Shown here: piece after piece, positions 1 to 12,500 of the stretch
Position numbering within the stretch: the stretch's first letter is position 1
How the letters are laid out: each line of letters opens with the position of its first letter
Source: Pristionchus mayeri
Lineage: Eukaryota; Nematoda; Chromadorea; Rhabditida; Neodiplogasteridae
DNA length: 64,000 nt
Direction of reading: 5' to 3'
NCBI GenBank assembly: GCA_036245805.1
Contig: BTRK01000006.1
Coordinates: 34,042,901 to 34,106,900, forward strand
Program-made: the position numbers and the translations under genes
Notes under the pieces: model-generated
The model's input: only the letters and a program-made list of their open reading frames with translations
What the model was told of the DNA's origin: nothing
The model's database searches: none

Positions 1-1510
1 TTCTCCATTGGGAATGAACTCGGTCATATCGAAATCTCCCGCCACGAGGTTCAACTTACTCGCATCGAACGTCCATGAACCGAACTGAAAACAATAGTAA
101 TTATCTTTTCAATCACACACTCTAACTCTTTAGTCAGAATAGCATGAATGTAGACGAGATAAAGCCAAATTTAAATTTCGTACTCATTTACAAGCATACC
201 TTGAAGAAGCACTGCTGAACGTCGAAGGGGAACCAGTAGATATCTAGCTTGCACGAGACACGGAAGATTCCTGCAATGACTGCGGTTATCTTGCTCTGCA
301 ATAATTAAATAGAGTAAATTTTCAGATGATAATCCGCAAAGGGAGTATCTCTCACCAGGTGGCATCCACTCCTGTGTTCCGTCGCTGTTGGAGATCTGAT
401 TGACCTTGTACGTCGAGTCGAAGGCATTGTCAACACTGAATATTTTTTTGGAAATTTCGAGATAAGTATTGGTCTGGAATGTTGATGAAAGGTTGTGGTT
501 TCTGAATGTAAAATACGACCATCAACACTGAAGCCTTCATTTGATGTATTCGTCCTTTTACCTGTTGTACAGCAGTACATCCGGCTGCCAAGTCGTCCCT
601 GCCGGCTGCACGAGTGTTGTCACTGACATTTATTTACCATGATAATTTTTCTCATTTCTGGCTAATCGTGAATCCAGTCCTCTAGTTTCGTTTCGATCAT
701 ACTATCGATTCCACTGGACTTTTCTCTGTCAAATTCTCTGCATGCTCACCGTTTTCGTACTGTTCGGGGTCCCACTTGAGGTTCTCGTCCATCCACTGGT
801 ACTTCAACCACATGTTCACCTCCAGCTGCTCCTCCTTCTCGTTCTGCGACGAAGCGATTATAATTTCATTAACAGTATTGATCGAGCCTCCCATTCTAGT
901 CATCAAGTTTATGCCATCCACATCGACTTTTGAAGCACTTCGGTAAAGCACCACATCGAGTCACTCTCGACACTTCCCCCAACTCGTCAATCATCTTTCC
1001 GGAACTTCATCTTCGTTTCTGAGAAAACGTGCAAGGGGAGCTCAGGTTGAGTCTCCCTTGCAAATCTCGGGGCGATGAAATGTGATCCACGAGGTGGGTC
1101 TCTCCCCCTCTCTAGGGTTTCACTCGAGGGAGGAACTAACTTTGACTAATCCATAGATTATCTACGAGACTAAAGAGGGAACGGCTGCAGCCGAGTCTCC
1201 AGCTACTTTTAGGGAATATAAGCACGAAAAGGGAATAATAACTTACCAAATTGATGATTTGTTGAAGGATTACTCCTAATTTGACCATCACGGGCGTTTC
1301 GTGATTGAGTACTGGCCGCTCCTCCTTCACGTAACTGGAATTTCATATCCAGTATAATTTTGTATGATTATGTTTCAAAATAGAGGAAAGGAGAAACTGT
1401 GAATATTCACAGCCTTACACTCACCCCGAAAAAAGGTCATTCATCAGCCGTAATTCTGGCGGGGATGCGATGGTCCATTGCAGTAAGCAAAGTAGTGAAA
1501 TGGAGAGCAT
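1..1510 (-). CDS. Nicotinic acetylcholine receptor subunit, ACR-16/alpha7-like, N-terminal half (runs off window)
   Basis: Seven exons join in frame: 1435 does not apply; the exons are 1425-1510, 1247-1334, 750-846, 562-622, 356-435, 200-270 and 1-84, giving 189 codons. The start at 1510 is followed by a hydrophobic signal peptide (MLSISLLCLLQW). The extracellular ligand-binding domain shows KWDPEQYEN, WQPDVLLYNS and the 13-residue cys-loop CKLDIYWFPFDVQQC, then FGSWTFDASKL, typical of pentameric acetylcholine-gated channels. Wording around the cys-loop (PPGIFRVSCKLD, FFKFGSW, EFIPNGE) resembles C. elegans ACR-16, so I place it in the alpha7-like group, by memory of the family. Loop C, where a YxCC pair would mark an alpha subunit, and all membrane segments lie outside the window. 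Likely a synaptic or muscle cation-channel subunit; the exact orthologue is not settled. Confidence 0.9.
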
Positions 1511-4500
1511 TCTGAATTCCATATCATGATAGTTTGGAGATTATCGATGCAAATCATCAAGGAAAGAACGCCTCTTCGTGCCACGACAAACAGTCAACAA
1601 CACTGCCTCGGGCAATGAAAACACTGATAAAAGATAACAAACGACGTTGTAAAAGTTTCCGAGCTGAGAGTGGAAGCAGGAACAAGTGGATGCTCTCTCC
1701 CATTCTCTCCTCCCTCTCTAGTAGAAGGACTCGAGAGAAGGAAGAAGAGAGATAGAGAGAAAGACCCTCCATGAGGACCTCTAGAGAGATAAAGGACGAG
1801 ATTTAGAGTGGGAGAATTATGAGTTTCCGACTCTGATGCTCCATTATTTGGTGAAGTGAAGGCTCATTATAGTTCAACTTTGGCACGTACGGGATTCCCA
1901 TCAGAGTGATCAGACTACATCCTAATAGTGGGTGATCGAACATCTCACTTCTCACGTTCTCTTTCAAGTGGACTCGTAGTAGCTTCCAGAGAAGATCGGC
2001 AAACTTCTTCCACTCTTCATCTCAATTTCCTCCCTTGAACTCGCGTGTATTCATTAGTCGGTAATTTGATGCCAACGCGCGATCGCGATGGAATTCGGAG
2101 GGAGAATGAGAAGGAGGGACTGACAAGTCATCGATCAAACCACTGAAATTCGGGGACTCGTGTCAAGTCATCCATTATCACCTTCATCAATATTCCTCTT
2201 GAGTCAACCAAAATACAAAACTTTTCTACATTTGTTTTCGAAAAAATAATGAAAGACTAGGCATCTTAGAAGAAGGAGAAGAGTTCAAGTGGAGGAGAGT
2301 TGTAGGAGTGCTGAAAAATGTGAACACACTTTTACTTACACTTCCAGTCTGAACAGATGACGAGTCAGATCGGATTTTTTCTTGGTTAGACCTCGAGATT
2401 TTTAGTTAATGCAGAGGGAAAGGGGCTTCTCTTCTCAGATAATGGAGTGGTGGATTCCATCTCCCTTCCCTTCTCCATCCATTCGGAGTCCCAAGGGGAA
2501 CAACGGAATGGAGAGTGGGTCAACTGAGGGAAGAGTGAGGTAATGGGAATTTGAGTGGCAGAGAGGGACGAATGGAGGAAATGGAGATGGAAATCTGAAA
2601 ATATCGATTGAAAAAACTGATCAGGAGCAGGAAAACTATATTGAAAATTGAAAGAATCTTATTGGAAATCCTTTCCCGACGTAATATTTTCTTTCAAAAT
2701 GACTATTTTTAGAAGTTTAATTTTTTTCTTTTTCTTTCCTCACTTAGCGTCGTTGACATCACAGTCAGCCTAAGAATATCCCTCCACTGACGTCATCTTC
2801 GTGTCCATTTCAATTCGTGGTAGTGCATTCATGTGATGGGACAGGTGCAACCCGAAATTAGCCGTGGAAATTCGCCAGCTGAAGATGCAATGCACGGGTC
2901 ACAATCCCTGCTTCTCATTTCCATCTGCTTTCCACCCTGAATATCAAATTCGGAGAAATGAGCGGCTACGCCTCCGCATGATGTTTCTGCAACCTCCAAA
3001 CACTTCTACTCGATTTGTTTACCCACAGTCTTCCGGTTCAATCGGTCCAACGAAATTAATGCAACTCCGAACGTGACTGCAACGGTTTAATATTTTGGCT
3101 AACATCACGTTTTCCTCTAAATTCTGAAATTTTCTGCTTCATTGCTCTTGTTTTCCTCCGAGTGAAAATACTGCAATTACTCGAGCAATTTCCGATTATT
3201 CTGCCACGTCGAAGGAGTTTAGTTTTCCCGAGATGCACGAAATGGACAAATCCTGCACGTGTCTGCAGATTATTCTGTTTCAAATCACTGCTTGCACTGT
3301 GAGACGAAGAAACATTACGATCGAATTACAGCTCCTTGCTTGAAATATGAACGTCGAAGTAAGTTCGGCGAACAATTTATGAAGCTAAAAAGGAAGTCAT
3401 TTTATTTAGCAAAATGTTATCTGAAAGTGCATGGAATAAGGGACATCAGATCTAATTTCTCGGCACAAGGTTGGATGAGAACTATGAGTCATAGTTCTCA
3501 TCCAAACTAGTGCCGATAACTCCAACAACCTTGAAAATTAACAGAAACTAATGGTCAAACTCGTACAACAATGATTCTATTCCACTTCATGTTTGATTCC
3601 TTCCTTGCCAATCTCCAATTGTTGTTTCTCCGCTTTTCTCTTCATTTTAATTAGAGATTACAGCTGAGTAGTTGCTTCTTGCAGAGAATAAGAGACCAAA
3701 ATCGGGCTCCAAAGGAAACAACAATTTTGCATGTGCTGTACAATTCGTCTTTATTAGATTCAACATTTATTTTGACAATGTATATTCCTAGAAAGAAGCA
3801 TCTCAGGAAAAGGATTCACATTCTAGTTTCTCTAGTCGACGTCTCCATTCTGACGTCTGAATCCACTGTTGTCTGTCACTCGACCGCCACGATCTCTTTC
3901 CATTATTGCTTCCACGCACATTTTCTCTCACTTTCCAACCTTTCCAGTCTTTCATTCATTCCTTGTATTGTAGTGGAAGACGAAAATACTCGGAAAAAAG
4001 CGTCAACCAATTGCGATTCTCATTTCTCGACGATTCATTCGCTTGTCTGAAGTTGGCGTGATTTTTATAGTTTTTATGTGTATATTCCGATATTCTTGGA
4101 ATTTGTTCGCACGCCTTCCCTCTATTCTCATTCTGGCTTGGTAATTCTAAATTCTTTGGACGAATTAGAGGGCGGCATCGAACTCGCACTTTCTCTCTAT
4201 GGAAATCGCTGGAACTCGTGAATAATTCTTCTTCAAATTTTGTTTGCTGCCGAAATTGACGGAAAACAAAGCAACGCGTGCGCTTCTGTTTGCTGTTGAG
4301 CTTCCGATGAGACTTCTCATTCTCTCGATTAGAGAGCCACGTCTTTAATTTAGCATTGATCACATGCTCTTTCTACTGGTCAGTTCATAGTTTCTAAATC
4401 GACGACCTCTAATTCTTCTTTCCCTCATCTACCCACGTAAAAACGCTTATTATGACATCTCAATCAGATCTGAACAAACGTCGTTGATTGACATTTAATA

Positions 4501-7500
4501 CTCCTCCCTCCTCAATATTTTCTCTCTTTATCATACAAAATACTCGATTCTAATAGAGGAGTGTCCTTTCCACAAGGAGATAACAAGGAAGTGGAATGTG
4601 CTGAAATATCCTCACAAAATTCTGCTCCTATATTCCATTCCTAGTTCTCTCAGTGTAATTAGGTCAATAGAGTGCGTGATATTTGTGTCTGCCCCTCTCA
4701 CTTCTTGCTCGTCCTTCTCTCCATCGACAGGTGGATTCGCAATGGAGACGAAGTGTCGAATGCACCCTTCAGCTCTCGCCTCTTAATGCAAACCATCGGG
4801 AATTCAGAGAGCCATTTTTCAGCATCCATACTTTGAGACTTTCTGCTTGCACCCTCTTTCCATCTCGCATACCTGTGCAAAATCTATTCTCTTCTACTTT
4901 GAAACATTAGCCACACGTCAACAATATAGCACCGCGTTCTCATTTGTTCCCCACTCGTAGATCAACATCTCGGGAATAAGTCACTACAAAACATTTTTTT
5001 TTATTTGTCCAGCAATTCAGCTAGATTCCTAGTGTTCCTAACGGAGATCAGGATTCTGTTCGCTGCCACATAAAACAACAACAACTCTTTTCAATCTGTT
5101 CATTGCTCATTTTTCTTCCATTGACGCTTGTTTATCTACTCTCCAGGAGTGATCATCAAATGGAGAGAAGCAGATGTAACCCCAGCTACGTGTATCAACC
5201 CTGATTCCCGATGCCAGACAATTCCCTTCTTCATCTGGTTTCATTCTGTTTGCTGAACCATGAGAGGGTAGAAGCTGCAGCTCGAGGGGAGATCGTATTC
5301 GAATGTTGTCCTTCCTTTTTTCGCGTGGGTTCACATTCCGTTCGAGTTCCAGATCGTGACGCCATTCATCCTCACGATTGAGTGGAGTCGACAGCTGTTC
5401 GATCAGTAGCTGTGAAATTCCCGGCATCTCATCATTCGCATTTCAAATCCTACTCGGAAGTTACCTGAAAAACACCTCATTCACACTCGAAATGCCGCAT
5501 AATAACGAAGGAACGGGGAGTCTAGCGTGGCCACTAATACTTGATTCTCACTATTGTTTTTTGTCCGTTGTTTTGGCAAGTTTCACTTTTCGGTGCACAC
5601 TCGTCCATCATTTCTCTTCACACTCTTCTCGGCCTTCTTCCTTGGAATATCTTGCATATTTTTCTCCTTTCTCTATAGTCCTTTCTGGATTTCCCATTTG
5701 ACTTTTTTTGTAAACAAACCACTTGCAATTTCACCATCTATATAAGCACACATATTTTATAGTAAATGAGGAATGTTATCGGCTTTCTCAATTGTAAGTA
5801 TCCTTGAAAACAAGCCGCCCACATAGGTGTGAAGATTGGATTGTGGTCACAATTATCAGATCACATTATGATTGCTTCTGATTTGTAAACACCGATTCAA
5901 TTAAGAGAAGTGTCCCTAATTCGTGAGTCACTCGGATTTCTTGCAACAGCCGATCATTTTTTTTCGCCAATCCGTTGGCACTCTTCACCATAGACGCCCT
6001 AGAAGTACTCCAAGTAACGATATATAATACACCAGAGCAGAGTATTCGGTGTCGTTCGAGAATATTTTACGTTTTGGTATAATTTGGTATAATTCGGTAT
6101 ATTTTTCATTTCGTGTTCGTCCATATTTTGTATGCGAGCGTTGAATGTTTTCTTCTTCCTGTAAGAATGGCAAAAGAGTCTCTATGTGTGAGTGTTACTG
6201 AGTGGTAATTCGGGCAACTGCCAGCGTGTTTCTTCCCTTCCACTCTCATTACCCCTCGTTCTCTTTCCATGAACAGTCTTCTGCTACAACTTTCCCGTTT
6301 CGTTTTCGTGAGGTGTTCATTCCTAACTCTTCTGCATTCGGATTCCTCTCAGAGTGCAATTTGCGCATGATTGGAAAGAGGAAGTTGAGGGTTGCTGTCA
6401 CGCGACAATAATCTGAGAGAGAGCGAAAGCATTGGCAGATTGTCAACCTCACGATGTCGCTATTTTCCTTCCGGCTCGAACAAATAATAATTTCCGCGCG
6501 TTTCTAAACATCACTCGAAGTTGTGCGCATTTCCAGAGAATGCAAAGAACGATCGAGAGAAGTGGGGAAATGCTTCCATGGCAGAGAAATGAGAGGGAAT
6601 TATGCGAATCCTTCCAACCTATACTCGAATGGAAAGCATGGCGGGGAAATGGAATCTTTGCCCACGGTAGTTGCAACCACCTGTCTTATCCGATAGGAAA
6701 GATTCTTCAGTAGACAGTACTCTCGCACTCAATTCTGCTCGTTACCCACTCTCTTTCCTCATCTCAATCAGCCTCCGAGAGGAAGGGAAGTCTTACAGAA
6801 TTGAAACAGTCTACGACTGAGTCAACCTCATCAAAATAGTGCTCTATTCCATATTTCAGCTGTCTCCAATCATAGCAACACTCGTTTTTCCCTAGAAAGC
6901 CTGGTCGAAATTCAGTCTGTCTCAGTTCTTGCTCGCAACACTCTCGATCTCAGTCCCCTGTCGAACCCTATCTATGAACTGTCGTGACATGGATCGCTTA
7001 TTAGAATGCAGTGACCAGGCGTACTACTCTAATGGCTAGATTGCGTTCTATTCCGAAGTTAGGTCGCAAATAGGTATGACAAATGAATTGCGTTACTTTT
7101 CAAATCGTCATACCCGCAACGAAAGATTAGTTAATCTCTCCCACTCATTCTGATCTAGATTAGTTAAGCTTGCAAATATCTACATCTAACATTTATCTAA
7201 CTTTTTTTAGGAAAATATGTATTCTTTATGTTCCTATATTTTGATAGCTCTTCGATTGCTCGAATAAGTTCATTCGGTTCTACAACATCACTGCATTTTG
7301 AAGCACAGTCTTCGCCAGGTTATTTGACTCCCTCTTCCGTTCATGCTGTCATAATTCAGCCAAGTGCGAAACAACATTATATCGGGGGTAGAAACTATAC
7401 AGATATCTCTTTGTCTCGTCATCCTCCAACTGAATTTGTCTTTCACCTGCTGAGATCAAACACGAGAGTTGAACTCTTCTATTCTCCCGACCCTCGAATT

Positions 7501-9598
7501 TTCAGTAGATAGCTGAACATTCTCGATGTATTTCTGACCGTAACCCATCAGCTGCTCCTTCTCTTCTCTCAATCTGCTCATTGACTACTAAATGTAGATG
7601 ACTCACTCATCGAATTCCCACTGATACAATAATGCATTCAGATTGTTTTCGCAGCTGGCCTCTAATCAAAATTCGATGTATAACTCGGAGTAATCCTCTA
7701 GTTTTCGTCGACCCCTCCCCACTTCCTCTGACGCGTTGATGTTGCTGATTTCGCGCATCTAATTTCCTCCTCCCACATCTCAGTCTACGTATTCCGAAGA
7801 TCGGCGTCATAAGTTGAGATGAGGGGGAACATGAAAGAAACACTGATACCCATTGCTCTGCATACTCTTTCGGTTCTCTGACCTTGTTCATCTTCAGCAT
7901 TACCAGAAGACGAGCTTGGAAGTTGGGACGTCTTCAAATATTCCGTATCCTTGCAATTTTAGAATTAAAAACGTATTCTTTGAACTGCATTGTTAGAGAA
8001 AGAAGAGGGTGGGGGTAGGGAATCCTCTCTGAATGAGGACTGTATCTTCCTCGATCTTCGCTCCCTTCCATTGGCCTTCTTCTTGTGCTCTCACTTTCCG
8101 ATTATTTCCCGTGATTCTCCCACGCGTTCAGTCCTCGTCGTCGTATTCATTTCGATCTCTTCCCATCACATGATCATTCTCTCTCCTTGTCATCTAGAGA
8201 GAATGAGAGGGGAGGAGAGTCTTCTCCCTCTAATGGTCTCATGGGGGCACACCATTCATTCCCTACCACTAGATGTCCTATGATCTGATTCGTCGTCGCG
8301 TAGTCGCACTCTGTTTCCAATCCTTTTTTGTCCTGCCGGAATCCCCTTTTATCGGCCAGAAACCGAACCTTCTGGAAATCCGCGAAAACATCTTCTGGTC
8401 GCTGCAAATTGTCTTGAAATTGCGAAGAGTGCTAAGCATAGACTGGGACCAGCGCATTCCCTTGGTTGCTTACATCTTACAATCCATTGTCCTTTGCTGT
8501 TCGCATCTCATCTCATTCCTCTTGAATACCATGAATATTTGATCTGACAGAACGCTGAAGTTGGGTCATTGATGAAACTCGCGACGCCATGCTTCTGGAC
8601 TCCTTTAGTTTGATATTCTGGTGTAGAAATCATAACTCGTACGGGGCCTTTGTGATGGTGAGAGTCAATTATATTTCGAATAAAACGAAGCCCAGTCATT
8701 CATATCCAGCATAGTCATTACTTTCTGTCCTCACTTCCAACAGCGATAAAACAGTACTTCGCAGACCATTTTGAATCAAGAGAGGGAGGGAGCAGGGGAA
8801 TTCCTGGTATACCTCATATTTTCCCTTATCCGGATGGTCTCTTCCCACTGCTCTGATCGCATCTCTTCGAGCATAAATATTGTGACCGCTCTACGGTTAG
8901 CAGAGAGCCAAAGAGGAGGAGCTTCGTACTCTAGGCCCCGTATTGTGCATGCCTGGAACCTGAAACACGTAGCTGCAGACCTAAATTATTTTTAAATGTT
9001 TCTTCATAATTAGTTATGACATCCGCTTGATTACTTTTCTTTTGCAAGCGAATGGCTAAAAATGATCGGAAGTCTGTAAAGGTGGTTTTTGAGCCATAGT
9101 CTCAGCATCTAACACGTCATCCTAGCTAGAAATCTTCAAATCCCACCCCTTCAGTTCTGCTTTCTCTTGCTGACAATGCGTATGAAGACTTCGTGATGTC
9201 CCAAGCCATACTAAATTAGTACAATTTTCTGCTTTCGATGTCCTCTCTCGGTCAGCTCGACCAAAAGGGCGGAGTCGCAGAGGGACTAAACCCCGCCCCT
9301 TCCTTCCCCTACTCGACTTTTCGCCCGTCTGCATGCTTGCTCCTTAATTGGAGTCCTTTTCACCTTCTCGCAAGTCTTCTCTGTTTCATGTGTGCTTTTG
9401 CGTATCTGACTCTGAATATCAAGATCATTCTCCCACTCCCTCGATCGCCATCACAATAGCTTCTCCCATGCTTCTATCTCTGATTCTTTACTTCTCCGTA
9501 TACACAAGTCGCCTTCCACCTGATTACAATGTCCCTTCAATATTTCCAATAGCTTCTCGATTATGCTAAAAGTTATGAAATGTTCAGCGACGGACGTG
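1511..9598. other. 8 kb gene-free interval between divergent genes
   Basis: I find no exon chain with credible splice sites or family likeness here. Open frames up to 135 codons exist (for example 3956-4363 minus and 5107-5427 minus) but their translations are low-complexity or random-looking and lack matching splice junctions. The interval separates the minus-strand receptor gene from plus-strand GPCR A, so both upstream regions must lie in it. A small AT-rich tandem run with repeated TTGGTATAAT-like units sits near 6070-6105. Untranslated leader exons could be present but cannot be recognised by eye. Confidence 0.5.
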
Positions 9599-12500
9599 AT
9601 GGAGGCGCACAACGCCACAGATCCGGGGCCGTCGTCATCGTCGAGGCCTCCTTCTGAATTCAGATGGCCGTCTCCGTGGTGGCTCAGCTTCGTCGTCGTC
9701 TGTCTCATCGGCATCCTCTTCAACTGCTCCACCTTCTGGAAGAGTGTGACCACAAGGTTCGCACTTTAAATGATTACAATGAATCTGCTGATCGTCCGCT
9801 TCAAAGTCTATTTTCTCCTGCAGTAGTTTGACGTACAGCAGTCTCAATGGTATTGTAGCGAATTCTCCCCAGTCTCTCATACGAAACAAAGTTATCATGG
9901 TCACTAATCACTGCTCACTCTGACTAGTCTCTGTCCTATTAGTAATTTCAGCCATTAGTTGATCTTTCTCTCTAAATGTCGGGGAATCATAATCATCTCT
10001 GTCTTCGTGATCTCTTGAGACATTAATCATCTCTCTCAGTGTTGAGGGAAGGCGTACTTTCACAATCATATGATGACTCGGAGATTGTTTGAACTCGTAG
10101 CTTCTCTAGCACAGAAAAGAGGAAGGAAACCTATACATGTAGAACAGAAACAGCTCAACACTCTTCCTGCTTCACCCCCTAAAATATTTTCGGCAAAAAC
10201 TCGAAATACGCTTCAAACGCGACGCCTTCTCAGTTGGTTAGGCTGAACTATCTCTGAAACTGAGTGAGTCTTCTCAGGAAGCGGGGTTCCCCTACGACGC
10301 GAGTCTCCCTCTCTCTACTCTGTGTGATGGCAGGTAATCACATTTCTTCGTTGCCAGCCATTGTTGTTTTCAAAACAGGCCTACGGCTATTTTCGCTGTT
10401 GGTGTGAGTGGAGGATTGGGAGGAAATTGAGGGACATTGGAGGGATAATGCAAGGCTGGTTCAGGAGCTGACACTGCTTGTCTGCTGGCGCTTCTCTTCA
10501 CTCTCTCCCTTCGATATCTGGGCATCACCAATGCGACTCTTCTCTCCTTCGCATGCAGGGTAAGGAGTTCATTTGCTCGCTATGCATTGTGCTTCAGAAG
10601 GACATCGACCTTGTCGTGCTCATACTGTTCCGAGCCACGGAAGAGACACTATTTATTAGTTAATAATTTAACCGCGAAAAGATCTATGTTCTATGCCAAG
10701 TGTGTGCTCTATTTTGGGGTTTGGTAGGTTGAAAAGTGACAACCAAGAGAGGGCAAAACCACTCAAAACAATGCTCTCGCCTTCGAATTCTGACTAACTG
10801 ACTGCGAAATAGTGCGTGGTTCCCCTAGTCGTCGAAAGAGCATAGAAGGGGGGGAGGGGAGGGAATCCTCTAACAAGCGCATGGTTTTCGGATGGGCGCA
10901 TGCTGATTGGCTGAACGATCGAAGGTCGAGGCAATCGTGCGTGCGAATGACAAAGGATCGGGGGCAAATAACAACACGCGCTGGATGTTTCTAAAGACTC
11001 GCGCCTTGATTGGCCAAATCGCCGTCGATTCCTCAGACAAAGGAGAAACGACGCCCGGAATAACACGGAGGGGGAGGGGAAGAGATCGGCGATTGAGTCT
11101 AAGACAGGAGAAGTCAACAAGGAAGTGAATTGGAATTGCCTAAGCAGCTCCCAATCTGACTCAATCCTGAAGAATCTCTACGTTAGGCATACGTTTCGAT
11201 GTTTTCTTGCTCATCGTATGATCGTAGGAAGACGTCACCGACGAGGAAGTAGTGTCTCAGGAGAGCATATAAGCCTATCCCCTGTACCCTCGAAAGGGGC
11301 GGTCAACTGGATTACGCACACCCGCCATATTCAGCTGCTTGCACTTTCTCGCTTTGGATTGTCGATGGACTTCAGCCACTCTCCCCTCTAGTGGGACGAT
11401 TCATAGAGAGACACCGCATGGCCATCTCCCTTTCGTTGTTGTGAGGAGAGCAGGCCAGAATTTGACCCCCTTGCGACATCTAATGAGATTCTTAGGCGAT
11501 TGTATTCCACGAGGAGGCGGGTGAGCATACGATTTGTTCCGTGTTCTCGAAGTCACCGGAAGATTCGGATGTGGAGGAAATGCAGGAGGGGGAGATTCGC
11601 TGCAGAAGAATCTCTTCCCGGAGGATTAGCAGTCTTTTCATAGCATCTCCATGAAATCATCACTAGAGTTGCAAAATCGTATCATTTATAGCCTGACATG
11701 CCCCGAAAAAAGACACTATTAGTATAGCTGAGAGATGTGTGCATGTATAATGGAAGAGGTAGCGATCATTCGAGTTGCATCCTGCTATAAGGACTTGAGG
11801 GAGATTTATGCGAGAGAGAGGCGCCTTTTCGGAGAATCGAAGGCTATGGAGCTGCTTTGAACCAGAATAAGTATCTATGCGATGCTTACAGGGGATCACT
11901 GCGTCGTTCCTGTCCCGTCATCAAATGCGTTATGAAATATCATGAATGTGGTCTACTATCCCAAGACATGTGCTATCTTCTCGTCATTTCTTGAGAGGGA
12001 ATCATACCCTCGGAGTAACCTCGTGATCCAGACTATCCAAACTTATTTCACGCTTCTCTAAAGATCTCATTTTTCAATTTAAATGTGTGTCCATGTGCCT
12101 ACGCATGGTTTCAAGGAAATAGGCAAACCGTAATGTCTGGAAAAAAACAAACCCAACATTTGCCGTTCCCGGAAATTTCCTCTATATGTGTGCTCTGAGA
12201 TCGGAAATTGGCTGCTGTGCGTGAGAAATCGAAGGAAGGGGAGGATATTCATGAGTTGAGTCCAGAAGTATAATGACAGAGTTTCAATATTTGCTGAGTA
12301 AAACACGAAGAAGGAAGTGGGCAGAGAACTAGAAGAGTTGCTGCATGAGACACTAGTTTATTGCCCCTGTTGATGACATTTCCAACATAATGAACAACAT
12401 ATTATATGGCTACATCGAATGAATGAGTGATTCCCTTGCAGTTCAATCTCTTCGTCATCCATTCTGCCTCTGCCTTCTCCCTCTACTGCTGGTTGATCCT

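Noticed and set aside
3956..4363. 135-codon minus-strand open frame
   Set aside because: No splice partners, no domain-like pattern, and composition like the surrounding non-coding sequence.
5107..5427. 106-codon minus-strand open frame
   Set aside because: Same reasons; no conserved pattern and no adjoining exons.
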